Origin: a virus
DNA length: 33,353 nt
Reading direction: 5' to 3' (one strand)
IMG/VR virus record: IMGVR_UViG_3300002835_000640
Coordinates: 1-33,353 of that record
Part shown: piece after piece, positions 22,345 to 28,173 of the stretch
How positions within the stretch are numbered: the stretch's first letter is position 1
How the letters are laid out: every line of letters starts with the position of its first letter
Translations under genes and position numbers: made by a program
The notes under the pieces: model-generated
Seen by the model: the letters and a program-made list of their open reading frames with translations, nothing else
The model's database searches: none
What the model was told of the DNA's origin: nothing

Positions 22345-22647
22345 ATGAGCAAGACCCTCGACTCAATCCTCGCAACTCCGCCCCTGACCAAACTGCCAGG
22401 GGTGCCTCGACACTCTCCCGGTGCTCAAGAAGCAATCGATCAGGTCGCCGCCCTCGCCGCGCAGCAGGCCGCCGATCTACCCGCTTCAGCCTCGCCCTTT
22501 GAGGCCCTGCCCGAGCCCCATTCCGGCATTGCCTTTTCCTTCACGCTCAACCCCCGCGACCGCACCTTCGACTTTTGCTCGCCTCACGCCCTGCGCACCG
22601 AGATCCGCGAGATGGAAGGGCAGATCAAAGGCACCATCCACTTTTAA
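22345..22647 (+). CDS. Unknown small protein of lysis region
   Basis: 100 residues, not recognised. N-terminal half is Pro/Ala-rich (LATPPLTKLPGVPRHSPGAQEAIDQVAALAAQQAADLP); C-terminal half is amphipathic with FSFTLNPRDRTFDFC and a helix TEIREMEGQIKGTIHF. No signal peptide or membrane segment. Between a lipoprotein and a membrane peptide gene. Confidence 0.5.
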   Translation: MSKTLDSILATPPLTKLPGVPRHSPGAQEAIDQVAALAAQQAADLPASASPFEALPEPHSGIAFSFTLNPRDRTFDFCSPHALRTEIREMEGQIKGTIHF

Positions 22648-22649
22648 CG

Positions 22650-22742
22650 ATGCACCCCTTGCAGCACTTCGCACTGGTTTTCGCCCTCGGGCTGCTCATC
22701 GCGCTGTCGCTGCGGATCATTGCTAGAGTCCCCAAACCATGA
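22650..22742 (+). CDS. 30-residue single-pass membrane peptide
   Basis: Sequence MHPLQHFALVFALGLLIALS, then [10 protein letters not shown]: one hydrophobic helix (about residues 6-24) with a basic C-terminus. It begins 2 nt after the previous stop and its own stop overlaps the next start (ATGA), exactly like the surrounding real genes, which is the reason for calling such a short ORF. Possible holin, antiholin or spanin partner; role unproven. Confidence 0.5.
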   Translation: MHPLQHFALVFALGLLIALSLRIIARVPKP

Positions 22743-23227
22743 GCACCGATGACCATGAAAAACGAATCCACCGTTTGGAAACCCAACTCTGGGGCACCGA
22801 CGACAACCCCGACCGAGGTATCGTCGCAAGAGTCATGATGACCGAATCCATTGCTTTGGAACTCAAAGGCTACGCGCAAAAAATCGTGTGGTTACTCATG
22901 GCCGCTCTCCTGCTCGCCATCGTCAATCTCGTGCTCAATAAACACACCGCTCCCGCCCCCAACCAAAGCACCAGCGTCATCACCTCGGACGCCGCCCAGG
23001 CCATCGGCTCGCTGCCCACCACCTCTCGGCGCGACTACCTCCTCGTTTCCGAAGTCGCCACCCGCGAAGGCAAAGCTGAGCGCACCATCATTGAGTGGAT
23101 CGAGGCCGGACGCATCCAGCCCGCCCCCACCAAAAACGGCAAGGAATGGCGGATCTCCGCCGAATACCGCATCCCTCCGCAACTTGCCGCATCCAGCGGC
23201 AACCCCGAAGCCGCCGCCCAGCCATGA
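22739..23227 (+). CDS. Membrane protein fused to excisionase-like helix-turn-helix domain
   Basis: 162 residues. Residues 1-45 are charged and helical ([14 protein letters not shown]), 48-67 form one hydrophobic helix ([20 protein letters not shown]); this half resembles XhlA-type lysis-associated membrane proteins. After a Pro/Ser/Thr linker, residues about 100-143 ([42 protein letters not shown]) match the MerR/excisionase HTH_17 pattern: helix, turn, recognition helix, then a wing ending in a Trp-Arg-Ile strand. A DNA-binding domain on a lysis-region membrane protein is unusual. Overlaps neighbours at both ends (ATGA). Confidence 0.75.
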   Translation: MSTDDHEKRIHRLETQLWGTDDNPDRGIVARVMMTESIALELKGYAQKIVWLLMAALLLAIVNLVLNKHTAPAPNQSTSVITSDAAQAIGSLPTTSRRDYLLVSEVATREGKAERTIIEWIEAGRIQPAPTKNGKEWRISAEYRIPPQLAASSGNPEAAAQP

Positions 23228-23544
23228 TCTTCCGCCGCACCCCCACACGCCGCGCCCAGATCCCCGGCACCACCCTCGACTACCCCCGCGCCCGCCTCAG
23301 CCTCTTTGACAAGGTCTCCTTTTTGTTAGCTCTGAAAACCCTCGCCCACGAAATTAAAATGAAAAAAAGCTCCTGGAAAACCACCCTCGGCGGCATTCTC
23401 GCCTTCGCCGGACCCGTTGCCAAAAACGCACTGCCCGAACAATGGCAATGGATCGGGGATGCGCTGCTCTCAGTGGGTGCCCTGATCGTCGGACTGGCCG
23501 CCCGCGACAACAACGTAACGAGCGCCGAAGCCGGAGCCAAATGA
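23224..23544 (+). CDS. Holin-like small membrane protein, possible dual start
   Basis: 106 residues from the ATG at 23224 (ATGA overlap) or 61 from an in-frame ATG at 23359. The short form ([20 protein letters not shown], then [20 protein letters not shown] and NVTSAEAGA) matches a common class of small phage membrane proteins encoded next to endolysins, with two hydrophobic segments and a conserved ARDNNVTS end. The extra 45 N-terminal residues are basic and not hydrophobic. Two starts in one frame recall holin/antiholin pairs, but which start is used is undecided. Directly precedes the endolysin. Confidence 0.65.
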   Translation: MIFRRTPTRRAQIPGTTLDYPRARLSLFDKVSFLLALKTLAHEIKMKKSSWKTTLGGILAFAGPVAKNALPEQWQWIGDALLSVGALIVGLAARDNNVTSAEAGAK

Positions 23545-23966
23545 GCCTCGCCCTTTACAATCACGCGCTCAAAGACCTCGGCCTCGCCGAGACCCCAGGC
23601 ACCCGCAGCACCCCGCGCATCAGAGCCGCCATCAAAGCCTCCGCGACGTGGCTCAACGACGACGACTCCCAAACGCCCTGGTGCGGCTGCATTCGCGGCC
23701 TCTGGGGCCTCGAAACCGCCACCGGCACGCCCCCCTCGCATTTCCGCGCCGCCAGCTGGGCCAAGTGGGGCAAATCCGTTCCGCTTGATCCCACCCAATG
23801 GCAACGCGGCGACACCATTGTCATGGGCCGCAGCGGAGGCAACCACGTCGCCCTTTTTTCGCACCTCGGCAAAAACAACCGCGTCTACTGCCTCGGCGGC
23901 AACCAAAGCAACGCCGTCACCATCGCTTCTTTTTCTGTGTCCGGTATCTGGGCCGTAAGACGCTAA
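23541..23966 (+). CDS. Endolysin, NlpC/P60-like (TIGR02594-type) peptidase
   Basis: 141 residues from the ATG at 23541, overlapping the previous stop. It should cleave peptidoglycan peptides to release progeny. The TPWCGC motif places the catalytic cysteine at residue 48, GNHVALF places the histidine at 102, and [14 protein letters not shown] matches the conserved GGNQ..V motif of this family. It lacks a signal peptide and cell-wall-binding domain, so it depends on a holin for export. Last gene of the left arm; C-rich coding strand stops here. Confidence 0.87.
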   Translation: MSLALYNHALKDLGLAETPGTRSTPRIRAAIKASATWLNDDDSQTPWCGCIRGLWGLETATGTPPSHFRAASWAKWGKSVPLDPTQWQRGDTIVMGRSGGNHVALFSHLGKNNRVYCLGGNQSNAVTIASFSVSGIWAVRR

Positions 23967-23968
23967 AA

Positions 23969-23988
23969 CGTGACGCAGGGCGTGACGC
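23969..23988 (+). repeat. Paired CGTGACGC repeats, left of attachment core
   Basis: CGTGACGC at 23969-23976 and 23981-23988, starts 12 bp apart. Mirrored by the pair at 24113-24132. Candidate arm-type integrase or excisionase binding sites. Confidence 0.6.
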
Positions 23989-24017
23989 GCCTGCCTTTAC
24001 TGGGCAAAAGTCATCAG

Positions 24018-24040
24018 TTCGAACCCTGTATCGCGCACCA
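24018..24040 (+). other. Phage attachment site core (3' end of a tRNA gene)
   Basis: The sequence from TTCGAAC to the CCA end reads as a tRNA T-loop, 3' T-stem strand (CCTGT), 3' acceptor strand (ATCGCGC), discriminator A and CCA. The 5' side of the T-stem (ATCAG) cannot pair properly with CCTGT and no tRNA 5' half exists upstream, so it is a partial copy as carried in attP to restore the host tRNA on integration. It lies between the endolysin and the integrase with phage genes on both sides. Host tRNA identity is not determined. Confidence 0.78.
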
Positions 24041-24112
24041 TCTTGGATTGACTCTCCCCACGTAAGAGTGGGTGATTGAGGGACACGGGCGGACGGGTTG
24101 AGACAGAAAGGG

Positions 24113-24132
24113 CGTGACGTGGGACGTGACGC
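24113..24132 (+). repeat. Paired CGTGACGY repeats, right of attachment core
   Basis: CGTGACGT at 24113-24120 and CGTGACGC at 24125-24132, starts 12 bp apart, same orientation and spacing as the left pair; 16 bp before the integrase start codon, so binding here could also regulate int. Confidence 0.6.
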
Positions 24133-24147
24133 GGTTAGCGTGGGGGG

Positions 24148-25299
24148 ATGAAGGTGCGAGAACGAATTTATAAAGGGGGACGTGTGGCTTGGCAGCTGGA
24201 TCTGGGAGTGGTGGATGGGAAACGGGTGCAGCGGGCCTATGAGACGAAAGAGGCGGCGATGACGGCGATGCGGGATGCGCGGGCGGCAAGGCGCAAACAT
24301 GGAGACCAGGCGGTGATGCTTTCGGCGGCGGAGGTGGCGGAGGTGGTTCGATTGCGGGAGGAGCTGGATCGATGCGGGGCGACGCTGGGGGAGGCGGTCC
24401 GGTTTTTTTTGGCGACTTCGGGTCGGGTGAAGTTGCAAGCGGATGCGGTGCTGATGCCGGAGTTGGTGCGGCGGTTTATTGCATCGCGGAAAACGGAAGG
24501 GTGCGGGAGGCTTTACACGAATCAACTGAATGTATCGCTGGGGTCGCTGGGGCGCATGTATTCGATGCTGCCTGCGTCACAACTGACGCGTGACGCGGTG
24601 GAGCGATGGTTGGCCGGCAATGGGTGGGCTCCGAAGACGCGCAACAATTACCTGGGGGATGCGCGGGCTCTGTGTGCCTGGTCGGTGGAGCAGGGGTGGA
24701 TGTTGGTGAATCCGTGTCTGAAGATTGTGAAGGCGCGGGAGGTGCGGGAGGAGATCGAGACGCTGACGCTGGCTCAGTGTGGGCGGCTGCTGGCGGCGGC
24801 GGTGCAGGATCGGGAAGTTTGCGGGTATGTGGTGCTGAGTTTGTTTTGTGGGATCAGGCGGGCGGAGGTGGGGCGCATGAGCTGGGACGCGGTGGATCTG
24901 GAGCATGGGACGGTGATCGTGGCTGAGAAGCACGCGAAGGCGACGCGGGCGCGGAGTCGCCGGGTGGTGGATCTGCATGGGAATGCGATCGCTTGGCTGC
25001 GGGCTTGCTATGGGGCCTCTTTGCCGACCGGGAAGATCTGCCAGGGGCGGTTTGGCGATGTGTGGCTGGCGTTTCGGAAGCCGGTGATCGGCGTGGACGA
25101 GTGGCCGCATAATGCGATGCGGCACACGTTCGCCTCGATGCACTATGCGATGTGGGAGAATGAGGCGAAGCTCCAGGTGCAGATGGGGCACGAGTCAGCG
25201 GCGATGCTGCATCGGAATTATCGGGCGATTAAGACGCGCACGGAGGCTGCGGCTTTTTGGGATCTGCGACCGGAACCAGCGAAAGGGACACCGAAATGA
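24148..25299 (+). CDS. int: Tyrosine recombinase / integrase
   Basis: 383 residues. N-terminal arm-binding-like region, a SAM-like core-binding domain (about 95-195) and a C-terminal catalytic domain. Active-site residues: Arg237 (CGIRRAEV), a lysine in the AEKHAKATRAR hairpin (about 261-264), Arg325 (NAMRHTFAS), His348 (QMGHES) and nucleophile Tyr358 (HRNYRA). The usual His of HxxR is Asn322 here, with a histidine one position earlier. It integrates phage DNA at the tRNA-derived site just upstream. G-rich codon use (GCG, GTG, CTG) contrasts sharply with the gene before it. Stop overlaps a 26-residue ORF. Confidence 0.95.
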   Translation: MKVRERIYKGGRVAWQLDLGVVDGKRVQRAYETKEAAMTAMRDARAARRKHGDQAVMLSAAEVAEVVRLREELDRCGATLGEAVRFFLATSGRVKLQADAVLMPELVRRFIASRKTEGCGRLYTNQLNVSLGSLGRMYSMLPASQLTRDAVERWLAGNGWAPKTRNNYLGDARALCAWSVEQGWMLVNPCLKIVKAREVREEIETLTLAQCGRLLAAAVQDREVCGYVVLSLFCGIRRAEVGRMSWDAVDLEHGTVIVAEKHAKATRARSRRVVDLHGNAIAWLRACYGASLPTGKICQGRFGDVWLAFRKPVIGVDEWPHNAMRHTFASMHYAMWENEAKLQVQMGHESAAMLHRNYRAIKTRTEAAAFWDLRPEPAKGTPK

Positions 25300-25376
25300 T
25301 GGAAGGATTGCAAATGATCGGCTGCGTGCTGCTGGGTCTGCTGCTCATGCAATGGGTGAGAAGCTCGCGGCCTTAA
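25296..25376 (+). CDS. 26-residue membrane peptide after integrase
   Basis: MMEGLQMIGCVLLGLLLMQW followed by VRSSRP: a single hydrophobic helix with a positive C-terminus. The ATG overlaps the integrase stop (ATGA), as for other real genes in this phage. No match known. Could be a small membrane-acting lysogeny peptide, or a non-functional ORF. Confidence 0.35.
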   Translation: MMEGLQMIGCVLLGLLLMQWVRSSRP

Positions 25377-25387
25377 AACGCACGGCC

Positions 25388-25735
25388 TCACTTGTGCCGG
25401 AAGGCAGCGACCTCGCTTTGGATCTCGTAGACGACGAGCGAGAAGTTGGTGCCGTGTTTGGCTTTGGCTTTGGTGATGATCTGGATGATCACACTGGACG
25501 GCACACCGTGCGCTCCGAGGGCTTGGTAGTGAGAGAGCACATCGTAGGCGTTGAATTGGGAGTCCATCTCATAGACCTGCAAGCTGAGGTCCGTGGGATG
25601 TTTGGCCACTGCATTTTCTTTGACGGCGGCGATGACGGCTGGCGGCATCGGGAGCGATGGCTGCAACGCGTTTGCAGGCGAGGCCAAGAGAGTAAGGATT
25701 CCGAAGCTGAAACAAAGAAGAGAGGAAGCGTTCAT
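25388..25735 (-). CDS. Secreted small protein with internal duplication
   Basis: 115 residues from the ATG at 25735; an upstream TTG start is possible but would bury the signal peptide. Signal peptide NASSLLCFSFGILTLLASPANA with likely cleavage after residue 23 (ANA). The mature part has two copies of a roughly 31-residue unit: residues 34-64 (VIAAVKENAVAKHPTDLSLQ...) and 82-112 (VIIQIITKAKAKHGTNFSLV...), each with AKH-x-T-x-x-SL-x-VYE. Leftward, downstream of the ribbon-helix-helix gene, so probably expressed in lysogeny; a lysogenic-conversion or exclusion role is inferred. Family unknown. Confidence 0.65.
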   Translation of the reverse strand: MNASSLLCFSFGILTLLASPANALQPSLPMPPAVIAAVKENAVAKHPTDLSLQVYEMDSQFNAYDVLSHYQALGAHGVPSSVIIQIITKAKAKHGTNFSLVVYEIQSEVAAFRHK

Positions 25736-25788
25736 GCGTGGAGTTAACAGGGCAGGCAGGTCGAGGTCAATGATCAAATCACGGGTGC

Positions 25789-26118
25789 CTAGGTGAGGGG
25801 CTCCAGGATGTGGGCCTTGCGCATGACGAGGTAGGTGGGCAAGGGCGCGGCTGCATTGCGAACATCGATGCTGCCTTTGCGCTTGCCACCGAAGGAACCT
25901 TTTTCAGAGAGAAGGGCGATGTCGTTCTTTTGGTGGGCGCGATCCACGATGGCTGCGGCGATGTCGTAGTCGCATCGCTTCAGATCTTCGAGGCCGATGC
26001 GCATCGCGAGCTTCATGACGTCCTGTTTGCTGAGATGGACCAGGGCAGCCACCTTTTCAATTTTTTCGGCGAGGTCGTTTGGGATCGCAATGGGGGTGGG
26101 TTTGGAAGAGGCGCTCAT
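25789..26118 (-). CDS. Ribbon-helix-helix regulator, leftward (candidate lysogeny repressor)
   Basis: 109 residues from the ATG at 26118 (a TTG one codon earlier is in frame). Residues about 8-47 (PTPIAIPNDLAEKIEKVAAL, VHLSKQDVMKLAMRIGLEDL) form a ribbon-helix-helix domain: a short strand then two helices. It shares about 20 of 40 residues with the divergent rightward gene at 26195, including LSKQDVM. The C-terminal 60 residues, absent from the paralogue, include a basic GSFGGKRKGS segment and may serve in oligomerisation. Divergent orientation and an operator-like palindrome between the genes suggest a switch repressor like Mnt of P22. Confidence 0.75.
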   Translation of the reverse strand: MSASSKPTPIAIPNDLAEKIEKVAALVHLSKQDVMKLAMRIGLEDLKRCDYDIAAAIVDRAHQKNDIALLSEKGSFGGKRKGSIDVRNAAAPLPTYLVMRKAHILEPLT

Positions 26119-26121
26119 CAA

Positions 26122-26194
26122 CTAAAATGCACCTGATATAAATTTCTTCAAGTTTGTTGTTGCAATGATATAAGATTCTTATATCATCCCAATC
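26122..26194. promoter_or_regulatory. Divergent promoter/operator region of the lysogeny switch
   Basis: AT-rich gap between the two ribbon-helix-helix genes. A perfect palindrome ATGATATAAG (26165-26174) with CTTATATCAT (26178-26187), 3-nt spacer, ends 7 nt before the rightward ATG. A third TGATATAA half-site lies at 26134-26141. On the leftward strand TTGCAA (26160-26165) and TTTATA (26137-26142) are 17 bp apart and could be a sigma-70-type promoter overlapped by that half-site. The palindrome probably covers the rightward promoter. Binding by the ribbon-helix-helix proteins is inferred. Confidence 0.7.
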
Positions 26195-26377
26195 ATGAGC
26201 GACAAGAAAAAGCCAAACACGAAGAGACCGGTGCCCATCTCCATGCCTGCTGAATTGGAGGCCCGCATCGAGACCACCTCAACCCTCGTCAAGCTGAGCA
26301 AGCAAGACGTCATGCGCCTGAGCATGGAGCGCGGCATCGACGTGCTCATCGCTCAGCTCACTGGCACTGCCGCCTAA
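26195..26377 (+). CDS. Ribbon-helix-helix regulator, rightward (Arc/Cro-like)
   Basis: 60 residues, almost entirely the DNA-binding domain: basic start (SDKKKPNTKR), strand PVPISMP, helix AELEARIETTSTLVKL, turn, helix SKQDVMRLSMERGIDVLIAQL. Size and layout match Arc/Mnt-type dimeric repressors. Paralogous to the divergent leftward gene. First gene of the rightward direction, so by analogy it would act as the antagonist (Arc or Cro role) of the longer repressor. Codon use is C-ending, unlike the early genes after it. No Shine-Dalgarno sequence before the ATG. Confidence 0.78.
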   Translation: MSDKKKPNTKRPVPISMPAELEARIETTSTLVKLSKQDVMRLSMERGIDVLIAQLTGTAA

Positions 26378-26411
26378 CCCTTTCCCGAAAACAACCAAAC
26401 CAAGTAATCCG

Positions 26412-26786
26412 ATGATGACGATGAATACAACGACCAGAAGAGCAACAGGGACCACACGTGCAGCCGTTGGGTTGTGTGGCGATCAAACAGTGGGGGCTGC
26501 GAGAGATGAGGCGATGACGGCGGTGCCGTCGTCGCCTTCGTTATTGGATGGCTTTCACGGGGCTGGGGATGCGCGGCGGCTGGAATCCTACAGCAAGAGC
26601 ATCACGACGCCTGCGGAGCTGAGGAGCGGTCGCGTGATGGTGCAATGCACCCGTGATACACGCGGGATGCTGAAGCGTGCTGGCTGGCAGCACACGGAGC
26701 TGATGAACACCTACGAGGTCAGGGTGATCATTGACCGATTCAACCGGCTCCAGCTGGCCCCAACGAAGGGAGGGAGCGAGTCATGA
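26412..26786 (+). CDS. Unknown early protein
   Basis: 124 residues; several candidate starts (ATG at 26412, 26415 and 26421). The first 60 residues are low-complexity Thr/Ala/Arg-rich; the second half (TTPAELRSGRVMVQCTRDTRGMLKRAGWQHTELMNTYEVRVIIDRF) looks folded. Not recognised. It opens the early operon, overlapping the next gene by ATGA. Confidence 0.55.
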   Translation: MMTMNTTTRRATGTTRAAVGLCGDQTVGAARDEAMTAVPSSPSLLDGFHGAGDARRLESYSKSITTPAELRSGRVMVQCTRDTRGMLKRAGWQHTELMNTYEVRVIIDRFNRLQLAPTKGGSES

Positions 26787-26986
26787 TCTCTTTTAAGGTC
26801 GAGAGTGATTTTTTCCGCGCTCAGCTGATGAGCGCGTCGCTGGTGGCGAGCCCGGATCTGGCTCTGCGCTATGAGGCGGAAGTCGAGGTGGAGAGGCTGC
26901 GGGAGATCCGGATGCGGATGCGGGCGCAGGGGCTGAGCGGCCTGAAGGACGAACTACAAACAAGGAAAGGAGACGCGAGACCATGA
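26783..26986 (+). CDS. Small early protein
   Basis: 67 residues, helical and charged (LALRYEAEVEVERLREIRMRMRAQGLSGLKDELQ). A purine-rich Shine-Dalgarno-like GGGAGGGAG precedes the ATG. Unknown function. Overlaps both neighbours by ATGA, so it is translated as part of the early operon. Confidence 0.6.
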   Translation: MISFKVESDFFRAQLMSASLVASPDLALRYEAEVEVERLREIRMRMRAQGLSGLKDELQTRKGDARP

Positions 26987-27168
26987 GCTGGAGAGCGAAG
27001 GTTTATGATATGTTGACGGGTCGCTTTTTGGCGGCGGTGACGGTGGCGGCGGAGTCGATGGCGCAGGCGGAGCGGGTGGCGATCAGTCGCGCCTGCTTGG
27101 CGCTGCGGGGAGATCCGGCGCGGATGGATGTGCGGCATCTGCACCAGGTGACGGGAGGTGCGCGATGA
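26983..27168 (+). CDS. Small early protein
   Basis: 61 residues. SWRAKVYDMLTGRFLAAVTVAAESMAQAERVAISRACLALRGD suggests a beta hairpin and a helix, similar in outline to the next gene. Clear Shine-Dalgarno AAAGGAGA before the ATG. Unknown function. Confidence 0.6.
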   Translation: MSWRAKVYDMLTGRFLAAVTVAAESMAQAERVAISRACLALRGDPARMDVRHLHQVTGGAR

Positions 27169-27350
27169 GATTTAAAATTGCGATCACGGCGCTGCCGGAA
27201 AGAATGCAGTCTTTTGAGGCCGAGGCGACGTCCTCGATGGAGGCTCGGCGCGAGGTGCTGGGGCGTGAGATGGTGGCGACTGCGCTGGCCCGAAAGGGTG
27301 AGGCTGGGCTGATCATCAGTGTGCTCAAGAAGAAGGAGGTGGGCCTGTGA
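27165..27350 (+). CDS. Small early protein
   Basis: 61 residues: strand MRFKIAITALP, then helix SSMEARREVLGREMVATALARKGEAG and strand LIISVLKKK. Its overall plan (strand, helix with EARREV / QAERVA) is similar to the preceding 61-residue gene, so the two may be diverged duplicates. GGGAGG Shine-Dalgarno. Unknown function. Confidence 0.6.
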   Translation: MRFKIAITALPERMQSFEAEATSSMEARREVLGREMVATALARKGEAGLIISVLKKKEVGL

Positions 27351-27550
27351 GTGAGGACTTTCTGCTGACTTGGGATGATCTGGCGACGCGCTGGCGGATC
27401 GAGGGTCCGACGCCTGGGGCGCGGATGAAGACGGTGCGCAGACGGGCGCGGGATCTGGGGGTGAAGCCCTTCACGCCACCGCGCACACGGCCTGCGCTGA
27501 TCCGCCCTGCGGACGTGCTGAGAGCGGAAGAGAGGGGGGCGCGGAAATGA
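27347..27550 (+). CDS. Excisionase-like helix-turn-helix protein (candidate Xis)
   Basis: 67 residues, GTG start with strong Shine-Dalgarno (AAGGAGG, 27334-27340). DFLLTWDDLATRWRIEG, MKTVRRRARDLGVKPFTPPR, then ALIRPADVLRAEERGARK gives helix-turn-helix plus wing plus final helix, the layout of AlpA/excisionase-type recombination directionality factors. It is small and basic and encoded 2 kb from the integrase in the early operon. It could be the factor that drives excision from the attachment site, or a transcriptional regulator. Overlaps the sigma factor gene by ATGA. Confidence 0.6.
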   Translation: MSEDFLLTWDDLATRWRIEGPTPGARMKTVRRRARDLGVKPFTPPRTRPALIRPADVLRAEERGARK

Positions 27551-28173
27551 GTGAGGAGATGGCAACGGTGGATGTGTTGGTGGCGTCGTGTGCGGGCATC
27601 TTGGTGTCTTTGGCGCGGCGATACTGGCGGGCGGAGTCGGGCATCACGCTGGATGAAATGATGCACGAGGCGCGGGTGTCGGTCTGGAGATCGGCGGTGC
27701 GGTGGCAGACGTTTGAGGAGCGCACGGGCAAGTTTTCGAGCTATGCGTTCAATCGCATCCGGCATGATCTGTATCAATTCTGCTGCGATATGTCGCAGAC
27801 GATTCGCGTGCCACGTCAGGCGACGCACGAGCGGAGACGCGAGATGCTGGTGCCCACGGTGAGTCTCGATGAGGTGCTGCGCGATGGGGACTCGACGCGC
27901 TACGATTTTATCCAGGCGACTGAGGAGCCGGGTGTGTATAGCGAGGATGAGGTGGAGTGGGTGCGCCATGTGATGGCGACGCTGCCGGAGCGGGAGCGGT
28001 GGGTGCTGAGGGAGCGTTTTCTCAATGAGCGCACGCATCAGAGTCTGGCCACGGAGCTGGGCATCACGCGTGAGGGCGTGAGGCAGCGCGAGCTGGTGGC
28101 CCTGCGGAAGATACGTAAACGGTTGGAGGCTCAGCGCAGCCTGGCTGCCACAGGAATGGGGGTGGCAGCATGA
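27547..28173 (+). CDS. Phage-encoded sigma-70 family RNA polymerase sigma factor
   Basis: 208 residues. Region 2: residues about 15-80 (ILVSLARRYWRAE, LDEMMHEARVSVWRSAVRW, GKFSSYAFNRIRHDLYQF); region 3 start: IRVPRQATHERR (86-97); region 4: about 144-192 (TLPERERWVLRERFLNERTH, QSLATELGITREGVRQRELV, ALRKIRKRL), very close to the RpoD-type 4.2 helix-turn-helix that reads a TTGACA-like -35. Region 1.1 is absent. It would redirect host RNA polymerase, probably to late phage promoters. Placed early, between small genes with ATGA overlaps. Confidence 0.9.
   Translation: MSEEMATVDVLVASCAGILVSLARRYWRAESGITLDEMMHEARVSVWRSAVRWQTFEERTGKFSSYAFNRIRHDLYQFCCDMSQTIRVPRQATHERRREMLVPTVSLDEVLRDGDSTRYDFIQATEEPGVYSEDEVEWVRHVMATLPERERWVLRERFLNERTHQSLATELGITREGVRQRELVALRKIRKRLEAQRSLAATGMGVAA

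Noticed and set aside
24001-24040. Complete tRNA gene at the attachment site
   Set aside because: Only the T-loop to CCA part is present; the 5' T-stem strand does not pair, and no anticodon arm, D arm or 5' acceptor strand is found upstream.
23917-25191. Long minus-strand reading frames opposite the integrase and attachment site
   Set aside because: They are Arg/Pro/His-rich shadows of the G-rich + strand; the piece over the tRNA end is the typical artefact of reading a tRNA 3' end backwards.
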